Source of the DNA: DASYAE01 sp036501535
GTDB taxonomy: Bacteria; Actinomycetota; Actinomycetes; Streptomycetales; Catenulisporaceae
Direction: 5' to 3'
Length of the DNA stretch: 64,000 nucleotides
Assembly (NCBI GenBank): GCA_036501535.1
Contig: DASYAE010000228.1
Location: 1 to 64,000, forward strand
In this document: in pieces, positions 43,500-52,404 of the stretch
How positions within the stretch are numbered: the stretch's first letter is position 1
Layout: each line of letters starts with the position of its first letter
Notes under the pieces: model-generated
The model's database searches: none
The model's input: the letters and a program-made list of their open reading frames with translations, nothing else
What the model was told of the DNA's origin: nothing
Position numbers and translations under genes: made by a program

Positions 43500-45674
43500 G
43501 TGGGTCCGGACATGCGCCTGAAGCTGCTGAGCGACCGGCCGGTGGCGGCGGACGGCCAGACGGACCTGCTGGACCGGGCCGCGGAGGCGCAGAAGCTGGC
43601 CGACCTGGTGGGCGCGTCGCGCTCGTCCGCGCCGTTCACCCTCGCCGTCTACGCCGACTGGGGAATGGGGAAAAGCAGCCTGCTGCTCCAGATGGCCGAG
43701 CGGCTCGCCGCCCAGCCGGACATCGAGGTGGTGTGGTTCAACGCCTGGACGGCGGACGCGGAGGGCAGCCTCGAGGTACTGGTCAAGTCAGTGCTCGATC
43801 GCCTGGACGCGCGTTCGCTGCGCCGGCTTGCGCGGGCCGTGTCCGGCGACTCGGCGGCCGCCTCGTGGAGCCGGGTGCTGGCCCGCGGGCTGGCCGGCAC
43901 GCTGCGGCTGCACCATCTCGTGGACGGGATCTGGGACCGGCTGGCGATCGACGCGCGCACGCGCAACAACGCGCACGCGCTGCTGCGCAAGGCGCTGGAG
44001 GACTGGACCGGATCGGATGCCGCGAGTCGGCCGCGGCGCACGATCGTGGTGATCGTGGACGACCTGGACCGCTGCCCTCCGGAGACGATCCGGGCGGTGA
44101 GCTCGGCGATGAAGCAGTACTTGAACATCGCCGGCCTGGTCTTCGTGCTCGGCTGCGACCGAGCGGTGGTCGAGGCCGCGGTGACGGGTTCCGGGGCGGT
44201 CGGGGGACGCAGGTTCCTGGAGAAGATCATCCAGGCGGCGTACGAGGTCCCGGCTCCGACAGACGACCAGGTCGCCTCGCTGATCGAGGGATACGCGACG
44301 GCGGCCGGCGCAGGCTCGTTGTTCGACGGCGCGGTCGCGCAGGCGTTGTCCGAGCACGCGGGGCGCAACCCGCGCCGGATCAAGCAGCTGATCAACCGGT
44401 TCGTGATCGCGTACCAGCTCGACCCGGAATGGGCCGATCTCGGCGCGGACGCGCTGATCCGGGTGGTGCTGCTGCAGGACTTCTACCCCGGTTTCAACCG
44501 GCTGCTGGCGCAGGCCGCGGGCTTCGACCCGATCGAGGAGTTCGACGGCTACGCGGCCGTCGTCGAGGCGGCCGACCGGAGCGACGTCGGCGCCGGACCG
44601 CTGCCGGAGCGGGCCAGGCAGGCGCTGCAAGATCACCACCTGCCGGTGCAGGACGCGGTCTCGGCCGAGGCGGTGGGGCAGCTGGAGCGGGAGCTGCCGG
44701 AGGAGTTCCCGGCGCTGGCCCGGGACCGGACCTTCGTCGCGCTGCTGACCGATCTGATCCGATTGCCGACCTTCGGGAAGCTGAGATTCAAGCTCCAGCA
44801 CAGCCCGCGCGCGGCGACAGCGCTCTCTGCGTTGCCCGCGACGGACGCCGAGAGCGAGCCGGTCACCGTGCCGACCGGGCCCGCGGGCATGAAGGTGCTG
44901 CGCCTGAGCCCGCGGCCGACGGAGTCCCTGGACTGGCTCGGTGCGCGGATGACAGTGGTCTCGACGCTGGGGGAGGCTCTGGAGCGGCTGGCCGCGGATC
45001 GGCCCGACGTGGTCGTCTCGAACCTGTCCCGCGAGAACCGCAAAGAGGGCGGGTTCGACGACGTCGCCGCGATCCGGGCCGCCGGGTATGAGGGCCCTGT
45101 GATCTTCGACACCGGTTATGTGACCCCGGCGCGGCGCGAGCGGGCTGAGGCGCTCCAGGCCTGGATCACGGCCGACCCGGCAGAGCTCGCCGGATGGCTC
45201 AGAGGGCTGCGATCGAAAGTGCGGCCCGCATCGCAGGCCTCTGTCCCGGTCGGGGCTCCCGTGCCGAAGCCGCGTCCGGCGACCGCCACGACCGCCGACG
45301 CAGCCACCGGCGAAGACGAATACACGCTGCTGGACCGCAGCGCCCGGCGCTACTTCGACGTCGGCGACCTCGACCGGGCCGAGCAGCGCTGGGACACCGC
45401 CGCGATGGTCGCGCGCATCGCCGGGGATGTCACCGCCTCGCTGCGGGCCGAGCTGATGAAAGGCCGGATCGCGATGCTGAAGCGGCGTTTCCCGCTGGCG
45501 ATCGACCGGTTCGAATACGTGCTCGCGGACGACGCGCGCGGGGGCCTCGAACCGGCTCTGGTCGTCCAGCTGTATCAGGACCTGGCGAACGCTTACGCGG
45601 CGGTCGGCGACGCGGAGCACGCGGCGAACGCGGCCAGCGCCGCGATCGCGCTGCGCGAGCCGCCCGAGGCGTGA
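43500..45674 (+). CDS. KAP-type P-loop NTPase fused to degenerate receiver and TPR domains
   Basis: 724 aa from the GTG at 43500 (GAGGGA eight nt upstream). The KAP NTPase covers residues 25-430: Walker A YADWGMGKSSLLLQ (51-64), WFNAWTADAEGSLE (79-92), Walker B VVIVDDLDRCPPE (183-195) and the sensor-like RNPRRIKQLINRF (289-301). No TM helices interrupt it, unlike many KAP proteins. Residues 464-570 resemble a response-regulator receiver (VVSTLGEALERLAADRPDVVVSN, with Asn508 at the phosphoacceptor Asp position; AAGYEGPVIFDTGY). Residues 606-720 are TPR-like helices. KAP NTPases include PifA, the F-plasmid phage exclusion protein. Probable sensor or effector ATPase; target unknown. Confidence 0.82.
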   Translation: MGPDMRLKLLSDRPVAADGQTDLLDRAAEAQKLADLVGASRSSAPFTLAVYADWGMGKSSLLLQMAERLAAQPDIEVVWFNAWTADAEGSLEVLVKSVLDRLDARSLRRLARAVSGDSAAASWSRVLARGLAGTLRLHHLVDGIWDRLAIDARTRNNAHALLRKALEDWTGSDAASRPRRTIVVIVDDLDRCPPETIRAVSSAMKQYLNIAGLVFVLGCDRAVVEAAVTGSGAVGGRRFLEKIIQAAYEVPAPTDDQVASLIEGYATAAGAGSLFDGAVAQALSEHAGRNPRRIKQLINRFVIAYQLDPEWADLGADALIRVVLLQDFYPGFNRLLAQAAGFDPIEEFDGYAAVVEAADRSDVGAGPLPERARQALQDHHLPVQDAVSAEAVGQLERELPEEFPALARDRTFVALLTDLIRLPTFGKLRFKLQHSPRAATALSALPATDAESEPVTVPTGPAGMKVLRLSPRPTESLDWLGARMTVVSTLGEALERLAADRPDVVVSNLSRENRKEGGFDDVAAIRAAGYEGPVIFDTGYVTPARRERAEALQAWITADPAELAGWLRGLRSKVRPASQASVPVGAPVPKPRPATATTADAATGEDEYTLLDRSARRYFDVGDLDRAEQRWDTAAMVARIAGDVTASLRAELMKGRIAMLKRRFPLAIDRFEYVLADDARGGLEPALVVQLYQDLANAYAAVGDAEHAANAASAAIALREPPEA

Positions 45675-45681
45675 CCCGGCT

Positions 45682-45717
45682 CCGTCAACTGCCCCGTCAA
45701 CTGCCCTGTCAGCTGCC
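45682..45717. repeat. 12-bp tandem repeat (3 units) at a convergent junction
   Basis: CCGTCAACTGCC at 45682 and 45694 are identical; CTGTCAGCTGCC follows at 45706. On the minus strand each unit contains TGA in the same frame, giving three in-frame stops for livM. It lies between the KAP NTPase and livM stops without a GC hairpin. Confidence 0.85.
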
Positions 45718-46758
45718 GCGTCCATTCGTCAGGCCGCGCACGGTGTAGCCGACCGGGAACAGGCTCAGTGACGTCCTACTGCGCACCAGCCCCCACAGGC
45801 CGCGCGGCAGCCAGACCGCGGCGGCCACGGCCATCGCGCCGAGGAGGATCAGGTACCAGACGCCGCTGCTGGAGAACAGCTGCTGGATGACCGTGAAGAC
45901 GGCCGCGCCGAGGACCGGGCCCTCGATCGTGCCGATGCCGCCGATGACCGTGATGAAGATCATGTACGCGGTCCACTGCACACTGAAGATCGAGTCCGGG
46001 GCCACGTTCAGCTGGCTGACCAGCAGCATTCCCCCGGCCGCGCCGCAGCCGGCGGCGGCGACGAGGTAGGCGGCGCGCTTGGCCCGGGTCACCGCGACCC
46101 CGGCGGCGTGCGCGGCGGTCTCGTCGTCCCGGACCGCGGTCAGCGCGAGGCCGAGGCGGCCGCGCAGCAGCAGGTAGCAGGCCGCGATCGAGGCGGCGGC
46201 GACGGCGAGCCCGACCCAGTAGGTGATCGCCTCGCGCATCACCGGACTGAAGCCGGACAGCGTGGTCAGCGCCTCGCCGGAGCCCGCGCCGAGCGAGTTG
46301 TCCTGCGCGATCGCCAGATGGTAGACCTCTGCGATGACCCAGGTGCCCACGGCGAAGTAGTCGCCGCGCAGCCGGAACGCCAGCAGCGAGGTGGGCACCG
46401 CGATCACGGCGCAGGCCACGGCGGCGAGCGCGACGCCGACGAAGGGCTGCACGCCCCAGTCGGAGAACTGGAGCACCGCGTAGGCGCCGAGCCCGACATA
46501 GGCCTGCTGGCCGACCGAGACCAGGCCGGCGTATCCGGCCAGCAGGTTCCACATCGAGGCCATGGCAACCAGCGTGAAGAATGTGACCAGCGTCTGCGTC
46601 GTGCCGGTGTAGAGCATGAACGGCAGATAGGCGAACACGGCGATCGCGGCCGCGGAGCCGACGCCGGACCACAGCGCCGCGCGCCCGCCGCGCGAGACGG
46701 TGGGCGGGGGCGCGGCCGGGGCGGCCGGGGCGGCGGTCACGGCCTCGTCGGCGGTCAT
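45709..46758 (-). CDS. livM: Branched-chain amino acid-type ABC transporter permease (LivM)
   Basis: 349 aa from the ATG at 46758 with AGGAGG seven nt upstream. About nine TMs follow a short Ala/Pro-rich N-terminus. WNLLAGYAGLVSVGQQAYVGLGAYA and VRDDETAAHAAGVAVTRAKRAAYLVAA (EAA-like cytoplasmic loop) and IGGIGTIEGPVLGAAVF are the LivM family blocks. Last gene of the ALDH-livK-livG-livF-livH-livM operon; its start overlaps the livH stop (ATGA). Confidence 0.92.
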   Translation of the reverse strand: MTADEAVTAAPAAPAAPPPTVSRGGRAALWSGVGSAAAIAVFAYLPFMLYTGTTQTLVTFFTLVAMASMWNLLAGYAGLVSVGQQAYVGLGAYAVLQFSDWGVQPFVGVALAAVACAVIAVPTSLLAFRLRGDYFAVGTWVIAEVYHLAIAQDNSLGAGSGEALTTLSGFSPVMREAITYWVGLAVAAASIAACYLLLRGRLGLALTAVRDDETAAHAAGVAVTRAKRAAYLVAAAGCGAAGGMLLVSQLNVAPDSIFSVQWTAYMIFITVIGGIGTIEGPVLGAAVFTVIQQLFSSSGVWYLILLGAMAVAAAVWLPRGLWGLVRSRTSLSLFPVGYTVRGLTNGRGS

Positions 46759-47624
46759 GCGATCCTCCTGGCGGGAAAGAGCCCCTGCGGCCGGAAGGCG
46801 AGCACGGCCAGGAACACGACGTGCCCGGCCAGCAGCGCGTACGCCGGGTTCCACTGCCCGCCGAGGTCCTGGGCCAGGCCGAGCACCATGCCGCCGGCCA
46901 GGGTGCCCCACAGCGAGCCGAGGCCGCCGATCACCACGGCCTCGAAGGCGAACAGCAGCTGGGTCGGCCCGATGGTGGGGTCGAACGAGGAGCGCATGGC
47001 GAACATCAGGCCGGCCAGCGCGACGGTGCCGAAGGCGAGCCCGGCGGCGATGCCGTAGATGTGGCGGGTGTCCGCCCCGGCCAGCGCGGCGGCGCCCGGG
47101 TCGTCCGCGGCGGCGCGCAGCATCCGGCCGGTGCGGGTGCGTCTGAGGAACAGCTGCAGGGCACTGAGGACGACGACGGCCAGGGCGAAGGTGATCAGCG
47201 CGAGCCAGGAGACGCTGATGTCGCTGCCGACCCGCAGCGAGGCGGAGACCAGCGAGCCGGGGTTCAGCGCCTTGGTGTCGGCCGAGTAGCCCTGCTGCAG
47301 CGCGTTCTCGATGATGACCGACAGGCCGAAGGTGGCCAGCAGGGTGGCCAGCGGCCCGGTGGCCAGGGCGCGCTGGATGAGCCCGCGCTGCACGAAGTAT
47401 CCGAACACTGCGAAGAGCGGGACCACCAGCAGGGTGGCGCCGAGCGTGCCGAGCGCGGTCGCGGTCGCCGCCGAGTAGGCGAGGTACGCGGCCAGCACGG
47501 CGAAGTCGCCGTGGGCCAGGTTGACGATGCGCATCACGCCGAACATCAGCGAGAGGCCGCACGCGAACAGGGCGTAGAGCCCGCCCAGCAGCAGCCCCTG
47601 CACGACGGCGTCGACCCAGATCAC
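46755..47624 (-). CDS. livH: Branched-chain amino acid-type ABC transporter permease (LivH)
   Basis: 289 aa, GTG start overlapping the livF stop (GTGA). VDAVVQGLLLGGLYALFACGLSLMFGVMRIVNLAHGDF is the opening of LivH proteins. TFGLSVIIENALQQGYS and RAAADDPGAAALAGADTRHIYGIAAGLAF (EAA loop) follow, then VIGGLGSLWGTLAGGMVLGLAQ. Partner of LivM in the membrane channel. Confidence 0.93.
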   Translation of the reverse strand: MIWVDAVVQGLLLGGLYALFACGLSLMFGVMRIVNLAHGDFAVLAAYLAYSAATATALGTLGATLLVVPLFAVFGYFVQRGLIQRALATGPLATLLATFGLSVIIENALQQGYSADTKALNPGSLVSASLRVGSDISVSWLALITFALAVVVLSALQLFLRRTRTGRMLRAAADDPGAAALAGADTRHIYGIAAGLAFGTVALAGLMFAMRSSFDPTIGPTQLLFAFEAVVIGGLGSLWGTLAGGMVLGLAQDLGGQWNPAYALLAGHVVFLAVLAFRPQGLFPARRIA

Positions 47625-48352
47625 GAGGCGCCTCCCGGTGCGGCGGACAGTCCGAAGTAGGCCTGCTCGACCTGCTGCGCGGTCAGCTCCGCGGGCGGCC
47701 CGGCCAGCGCGACCCGGCCGGCGAGCAGACAGTGCACCTGGTCGGCGGCCCGCATCGCCTGGCCGACGTCCTGCTCGACCAGCAGGATGCTGGTGCCCTC
47801 GGCCAGGATCGCGGGCAGCTGGGCGTAGATGCGGTCGCGCACCGCCGGGGCCAGGCCGAGGGAGAGCTCGTCGAGCAGCAGCAGGCGCGGATTGCCCATC
47901 AGCGCGCGGCCGATCGCAACGGCCTGCTGCTCGCCGCCGGACAGCCGCGCCGCGGGCTGTCCGGCGCGCTCGCGCATCCACGGGAACAGGCCGAGCACGC
48001 GGTTCTCGTCCCACGGGCCGGGCCGGCGCCGGTACGCGCCGGTCAGCAGGTTCTCCCGGACGGTGAGCGAGGGGAAGAGCCGGCGGCCCTCGGGGACGAG
48101 GCAGACGCCCGCGGCGACCCGCTGGTGCGCGGGCAGGCGCGTGATGTCCCGGCCGGCGAAGTAGATCCAGCCCTCGGCCGGGCGCAGCGTGCCGGCGATG
48201 GCGCCCATCAGGGTGCTCTTGCCGGCGCCGTTCGCGCCGATGACGGCGACGGTCTCGCCCTCGGCGACATCGAGCTCGATCTCGCGCAGCGCGCACAGCT
48301 GGCCGTGGTAGACCGTCAGGCCGCTGATGCTGAGCAGGGGCTCGCCGGTCAC
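47621..48352 (-). CDS. livF: Branched-chain amino acid-type ABC transporter ATPase (LivF)
   Basis: 243 aa, normal for LivF. It has Walker A GANGAGKSTLMG, Q-loop LVPEGRRLFPSLTVRENL, ABC signature ARLSGGEQQAVAIGRALM, Walker B LLLLDELSLGLAP and the H-loop as EQDVGQAM. All active-site motifs are intact (the usual H-loop His is Asp/Gln-like, as is frequent in LivF). The stop overlaps livH and the start overlaps livG. Confidence 0.93.
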   Translation of the reverse strand: MTGEPLLSISGLTVYHGQLCALREIELDVAEGETVAVIGANGAGKSTLMGAIAGTLRPAEGWIYFAGRDITRLPAHQRVAAGVCLVPEGRRLFPSLTVRENLLTGAYRRRPGPWDENRVLGLFPWMRERAGQPAARLSGGEQQAVAIGRALMGNPRLLLLDELSLGLAPAVRDRIYAQLPAILAEGTSILLVEQDVGQAMRAADQVHCLLAGRVALAGPPAELTAQQVEQAYFGLSAAPGGAS

Positions 48353-49164
48353 GCGTCCGCCCTCTCCGGGTCAATGCCCAGATACGCCTCGCGGACCGCG
48401 GGGTCGGCCAGCACCTCGTGCGGCGGGCCGTCGGCCAGGATCCGGCCGGCCGCCAGGCACAGCAGGCGGCTGACGCTGCGGGTCAGCGCGTGCACGACGT
48501 GCTCGATCCACAACACCGTCAGGCCCCTGTCCCGCAGCACGGAGACGATGCCGAGCAGCTCGTCGACCTCCGGGTCGGTCAGCCCGCCGGCCACCTCGTC
48601 GAGCAGCAGCAGCCGGGGGCCGGTGGCCAGCGCGCGGGCCAGCTCCAGGCGCTTGCGCGGCAGCAGGGTCAGCCGGCCCGCGGGCACGTTCGCCTGCTGC
48701 AGCAGGCCGGTCAGCGAGAGCGCGCCGAGGGCGGCGTCGCGGGCCGCGCCGTCGTCCGCGCGCCGGCCGCCGGGCCGGGCGCCGTGCACCGCGGCGGTCA
48801 GCACGTTCTCGAACACGGTCATGTGGCCGAACGGCCGGGGCACCTGGTAGGTGCGGCCGATGCCGAGCCGGGCCCGGTCCGCCGGCCCGACCCCGGCCAG
48901 CGGCCGGCCGGCGAACGCGACCGTCCCGGCGTCCGGGGCCAGCTCGCCGGACAGCAGCGCGAACAGGCTGGTCTTGCCGGCGCCGTTGGGCCCGACGATG
49001 CCGACCGCCTCCCCCTCGGCGACCTCGAGGCTCAGCTCCTCGGCCACCACGACCCGGCCGAACCGCTTGTCCACCCGGTCGAGGACGAGCAGCGGCGCCG
49101 GCCGTGGACCGGGGGGCGCGTCGTTCGGCGCTTCGTCGGGCGCTGCGTTCGCCGCTTCGTCCAT
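48349..49164 (-). CDS. livG: Branched-chain amino acid-type ABC transporter ATPase (LivG)
   Basis: 271 aa from the ATG at 49164. It has Walker A VGPNGAGKTSLFALLSG, Q-loop RTYQVPRPFGHMTVFENV, Walker B LLLLDEVAGGLTDPE and H-loop LWIEHVVHAL. The ABC signature is unusual: PAGRLTLLPRKRLELARAL replaces LSGGQ with L-T-L-L-P, a form seen in LivG relatives for aromatic or other non-amino-acid ligands. It follows livK by 8 nt. Confidence 0.92.
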   Translation of the reverse strand: MDEAANAAPDEAPNDAPPGPRPAPLLVLDRVDKRFGRVVVAEELSLEVAEGEAVGIVGPNGAGKTSLFALLSGELAPDAGTVAFAGRPLAGVGPADRARLGIGRTYQVPRPFGHMTVFENVLTAAVHGARPGGRRADDGAARDAALGALSLTGLLQQANVPAGRLTLLPRKRLELARALATGPRLLLLDEVAGGLTDPEVDELLGIVSVLRDRGLTVLWIEHVVHALTRSVSRLLCLAAGRILADGPPHEVLADPAVREAYLGIDPERADA

Positions 49165-49172
49165 GGCTCCGG

Positions 49173-50540
49173 CTAGGAATTCGTGGCCAGAAGGTCGCCG
49201 TTGACCGGCACGTCCGGGTTGTAGGTGTTGTCGACGATGTACATCTCCCAGGGCACGGTGGTGCCCGGCCGCCACTGCCCGCCGCAGATCTTCTGCAGCG
49301 CGATGCCCGGCTGGGGGCCGGCGGTGAAGTCGAGCGGGCCGCTGATCCCGTCGATCTTCATGGTCTTGAGCTGGTGCGCGACGTCCTCGTGGTCGGTCGG
49401 GTCGGAGGCGGTCTTCAGCGCCTGGAAGGCGATCTCGAACAGCGAGTAGACCGAGCCGATCGACTGCGTCCACTCCTGCCCGGTGGCCACGCTGAAGGCG
49501 TCGGAGAGCTGCTTGGCGGTGGTGCCGTCGAGCGAGGACTTGTACGGGTTGTACGGGCTCCACCACACGTCGGTGGAGATGTTGTTGCTCAGCAGGCCGA
49601 GCGAGACCGCTTCGCTGGGGAACAGCATGACCTTGGCGACGGTGGCCAGCTTGGGCTTGAAGCCCTGCTGGGCGGCCTGCTTCCAGAAGGTCTGGAAGTC
49701 CGGCGGGATCGGGCAGCAGGTGAACAGCTCGGCGCCGGACTGCTTGAAGGTGGCGATCTGGGAGCTGTAGTCGGTGGTGCCGTCGGGGTAGGCGGCCGGC
49801 GCGACCACGCTGTAGCCGGCGGGCTGCATGGCCGGCGGGAAGCCGGCCCGGAACGCGGCCGCGTCGGTGTCGTTCGGCCAGAGGCAGGCGACCGGGCCGG
49901 AGTCGAGGCCGATGCGCTGCCAGAGGTGGATGAACAGCTGGGTGAACTCCGCCATGCCGAAGAAGAACATGGTCGAGTACTTATACGACTGGCCGGCCTT
50001 CATTCCACGGCCGAAGAACCACGCCTCCCACGGCACGATGGTGGTGCAGTTGGGTATGCCGTTGGCCTCGCAGGCCTCGGAGACCGGGTTGGCGGTGTCC
50101 GGGGTGGCCGAGGCGACCACGATGTCCACCTGGTCCTGGTTGATCAGCTCCTGGGTGACCGCGGTGGCCCGGGTGGTGGTGGACTGGCTGTCCTTGACCA
50201 CGATCTCGATCGAGCGGGTGGTGCCGTTCTTGGTGAAGCCCTTGCTCAGCAGCGGCTGCAGCCGCTTGATGATGAACGAGTCGCCGGTCGCGAACGAGGC
50301 CAGCGAGCCGGTCTGGGGGCTGACATAGCCGATCTTCAGGACGCCGGACGAGCTCGACCCGCCGGAGCCCTTCAGACCCGAGGAGCAGGCCGTCAGCAGC
50401 GGCGCGGCGCCGAGCAGGGCGGCCCCGGCGCCGGCGGCGCGCAGCACGTCGCGCCGGGTCGGCGCGGGTCCGCGGCCCGGCGCCGGGCCGGTCGGCACGG
50501 CGCCGGGCCGGGCGTCGCGCTGGGTGGAGCTGTCAGTCAT
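49173..50540 (-). CDS. livK: Branched-chain-type ABC transporter substrate-binding lipoprotein
   Basis: 455 aa from the ATG at 50540. The N-terminus has a twin-arginine motif (RR at 29-30, TRRDVLRAAG) and a lipobox LTAC with Cys52, indicating Tat export and lipid anchoring. The type I periplasmic-binding fold follows: GVLKIGYVSPQTGSLASF, VVKDSQSTTTRATAVTQELI and VDIVVASATPDTANPVSEACE. The ligand is not evident. Co-transcription with a benzaldehyde dehydrogenase-like gene and control by an IclR protein point to an aromatic or related acid. Confidence 0.9.
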   Translation of the reverse strand: MTDSSTQRDARPGAVPTGPAPGRGPAPTRRDVLRAAGAGAALLGAAPLLTACSSGLKGSGGSSSSGVLKIGYVSPQTGSLASFATGDSFIIKRLQPLLSKGFTKNGTTRSIEIVVKDSQSTTTRATAVTQELINQDQVDIVVASATPDTANPVSEACEANGIPNCTTIVPWEAWFFGRGMKAGQSYKYSTMFFFGMAEFTQLFIHLWQRIGLDSGPVACLWPNDTDAAAFRAGFPPAMQPAGYSVVAPAAYPDGTTDYSSQIATFKQSGAELFTCCPIPPDFQTFWKQAAQQGFKPKLATVAKVMLFPSEAVSLGLLSNNISTDVWWSPYNPYKSSLDGTTAKQLSDAFSVATGQEWTQSIGSVYSLFEIAFQALKTASDPTDHEDVAHQLKTMKIDGISGPLDFTAGPQPGIALQKICGGQWRPGTTVPWEMYIVDNTYNPDVPVNGDLLATNS

Positions 50541-50599
50541 CGAATGGCTCCCTTCCCGGGCTCGTTCCCGGGATCGCCCGGACGCTGCCGGTCCGGGCA

Positions 50600-52102
50600 T
50601 CAGAACGGATACGGGGCGATACGCGGCCGGACCGTGGTCCAGCGGGTCTCGGTGAAAGCCTCGATGTTAGCCCGCGCGCCGCCGAACCGTGAGCCGGTGC
50701 CGGAGGCCCCCACCCCGCCGAACGGGACATTCGCCTCGTCGTTGACGGTTTGGTCATTGATGTGTACGAGGCCTGTCGGAATGCGCGCGGCGAGTTCGAG
50801 CCCGCGCATCGGGTCCGAGGTCAGGATGCCGAGGGAGAGCCCGTACTCGCCGCCGGCCAGCCGCGCCGCCTCCTCGAAGCTGCCGAACCGGGCCACCGGG
50901 GCGACCGGGCCGAACACCTCCTGGTCGAAGGCCGGGATCCCGGGCGCCGCGCCGGCCAGCACCGTCGGGCGGTAGAAGAGCTCTTCGTAGCTGCCGCCGG
51001 CGGCCAGCCTCGCGCCGGCGTCCACGCTGCTGGTGACCAGGCCGTGCACCCGGTCGCGCTGCCGCGCGTCGATCAGCGGGCCGAGCGCGACCTGGCCGGT
51101 CTTCGGGTCGCCGACCGGCAGCCCGTTCGCCTTCTCGGCCAGCGCCGCGGCGTAGTCCTCGTATATGGATTCGTGCACCAGGTGCCGGCCGGTGGTCATG
51201 CAGATCTGGCCCTGGTGCAGGAAGGAGCCCCAGGCGCCGGCCGAGACCGCGGCGCCGAGGTCGGCGTCGTCGAGCACGATCAGGGCGCTGTTGCCGCCGA
51301 GCTCGAGGTGCACGCGCTTGAGGTGCTCCGCGCCGAGCGCGCCGACCCGCCGGCCGGCCGCGGTGGACCCGGTGAACGAGACAACCCGTACACGGGGGTC
51401 GGTGATCACCGCCTCGCCGGCCTCGACGCCGCCGGGCAGCACGTGCAGCACGCCCTCCGGAAGGCCGGCCTCCTCGAAGATCCGGGCGAGCGCGACGCCG
51501 CCGGACACGGCCGTGCGCGGGTCGGGCTTGAGCACGACCGCGTTGCCGAGCGCGAGGGCCGGGGCGACCGAGCGGGCGGCCAGGATCAGCGGGAAGTTGA
51601 ACGGGCTGATGACCCCGACCACGCCGGCCGGGACGCGCTGGACCCAGCTCATCCGGGGCTCGGTCGAGGGCAGCAGCTCGCCGAGCGGCTGCGAGGGCAG
51701 CGCGGCGGCCTCGTGGAACTCCTGCAGCACCAAGCCGATCTCGAAGGCCGCCTTGGCCGGGACGGCGCCGCCCTCGCGGATGAGCCAGTGCTCGATGTCG
51801 GCGCTGTGCGCTTCGAGCACGGCGGCGGCCCGGCGCAGCACGGCGGCCCGCTCGACGTGCGGGACGGCGGCCCAGGCCGGCTGCGCGGTGGCGGCGGTCT
51901 CGGCGCTGCGGGCCACGTCCGCGGCCGAGGCCGCGCCGACCCGGGCGAGCTCCGCGCCGGTCGCCGGCTCGACGACGGCGCTGGTGCCAGCCGGCGCGTC
52001 GGACCATCGGCCGGTGAAGAAGCGGCCCTGCCAGCGGGACGGATCCAGCAGGTCGGGCGGCACTGCGGGCTGCGGGGTGTCGGGCGAATCGACGGCTGTC
52101 AC
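50600..52102 (-). CDS. Aldehyde dehydrogenase (benzaldehyde dehydrogenase-like)
   Basis: 500 aa from the GTG at 52102, preceded by GGAGG with 7-nt spacing (open to 52165). The NAD(P) ALDH fold is intact: GVVGVISPFNFPLILAAR (oxyanion Asn), FTGSTAAGRRVG (Rossmann glycines), LELGGNSALIV (general-base Glu) and HQGQICMTTGR (catalytic Cys). EVFGPVAPV, then NVPFGGVGASGTG, complete it. The closest named family by pattern is benzaldehyde/vanillin dehydrogenase. First gene of the liv-type operon. Confidence 0.9.
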   Translation of the reverse strand: MTAVDSPDTPQPAVPPDLLDPSRWQGRFFTGRWSDAPAGTSAVVEPATGAELARVGAASAADVARSAETAATAQPAWAAVPHVERAAVLRRAAAVLEAHSADIEHWLIREGGAVPAKAAFEIGLVLQEFHEAAALPSQPLGELLPSTEPRMSWVQRVPAGVVGVISPFNFPLILAARSVAPALALGNAVVLKPDPRTAVSGGVALARIFEEAGLPEGVLHVLPGGVEAGEAVITDPRVRVVSFTGSTAAGRRVGALGAEHLKRVHLELGGNSALIVLDDADLGAAVSAGAWGSFLHQGQICMTTGRHLVHESIYEDYAAALAEKANGLPVGDPKTGQVALGPLIDARQRDRVHGLVTSSVDAGARLAAGGSYEELFYRPTVLAGAAPGIPAFDQEVFGPVAPVARFGSFEEAARLAGGEYGLSLGILTSDPMRGLELAARIPTGLVHINDQTVNDEANVPFGGVGASGTGSRFGGARANIEAFTETRWTTVRPRIAPYPF

Positions 52103-52358
52103 GGCTGGCCTCCGGTGACGCGGAATGCACGGATAGGGTGCGTCGGGTGCGGCAGGGCTCGGCACGCGGCTTTAGTGAGCTCTGTGCGCATCCCGAACTC
52201 TCGTGCTTTGCGCGAACATAGAACCCGGGCGCGGAGCAGTCAATGAACTGAGGCCCAATCTTGACCTGATCGGCTCGGCGGCGTTGACCTGGCGCACGGC
52301 GCGGGCCCGGACCTGGCGCGGCGCGGTTGACCGGACCGGCCGTCGGTCCTACCGTGGC

Positions 52359-52375
52359 TGTTCGGATCGCGAACA
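52359..52375. promoter_or_regulatory. Probable IclR-type operator
   Basis: TGTTCGGATCGCGAACA has 6-bp arms and a 5-bp spacer. It lies 29 bp before the IclR GTG, in the 302-bp divergent region (52103-52404). GTTCG...CGAAC is the pattern of PcaR/PobR-type operators. CGAAC half-sites also occur near 52192 and 52214. It likely controls both the regulator and the ALDH-liv operon. Confidence 0.65.
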
Positions 52376-52404
52376 ATTCCCGGGGGCGTGGACAGGAGGA
52401 GCCG

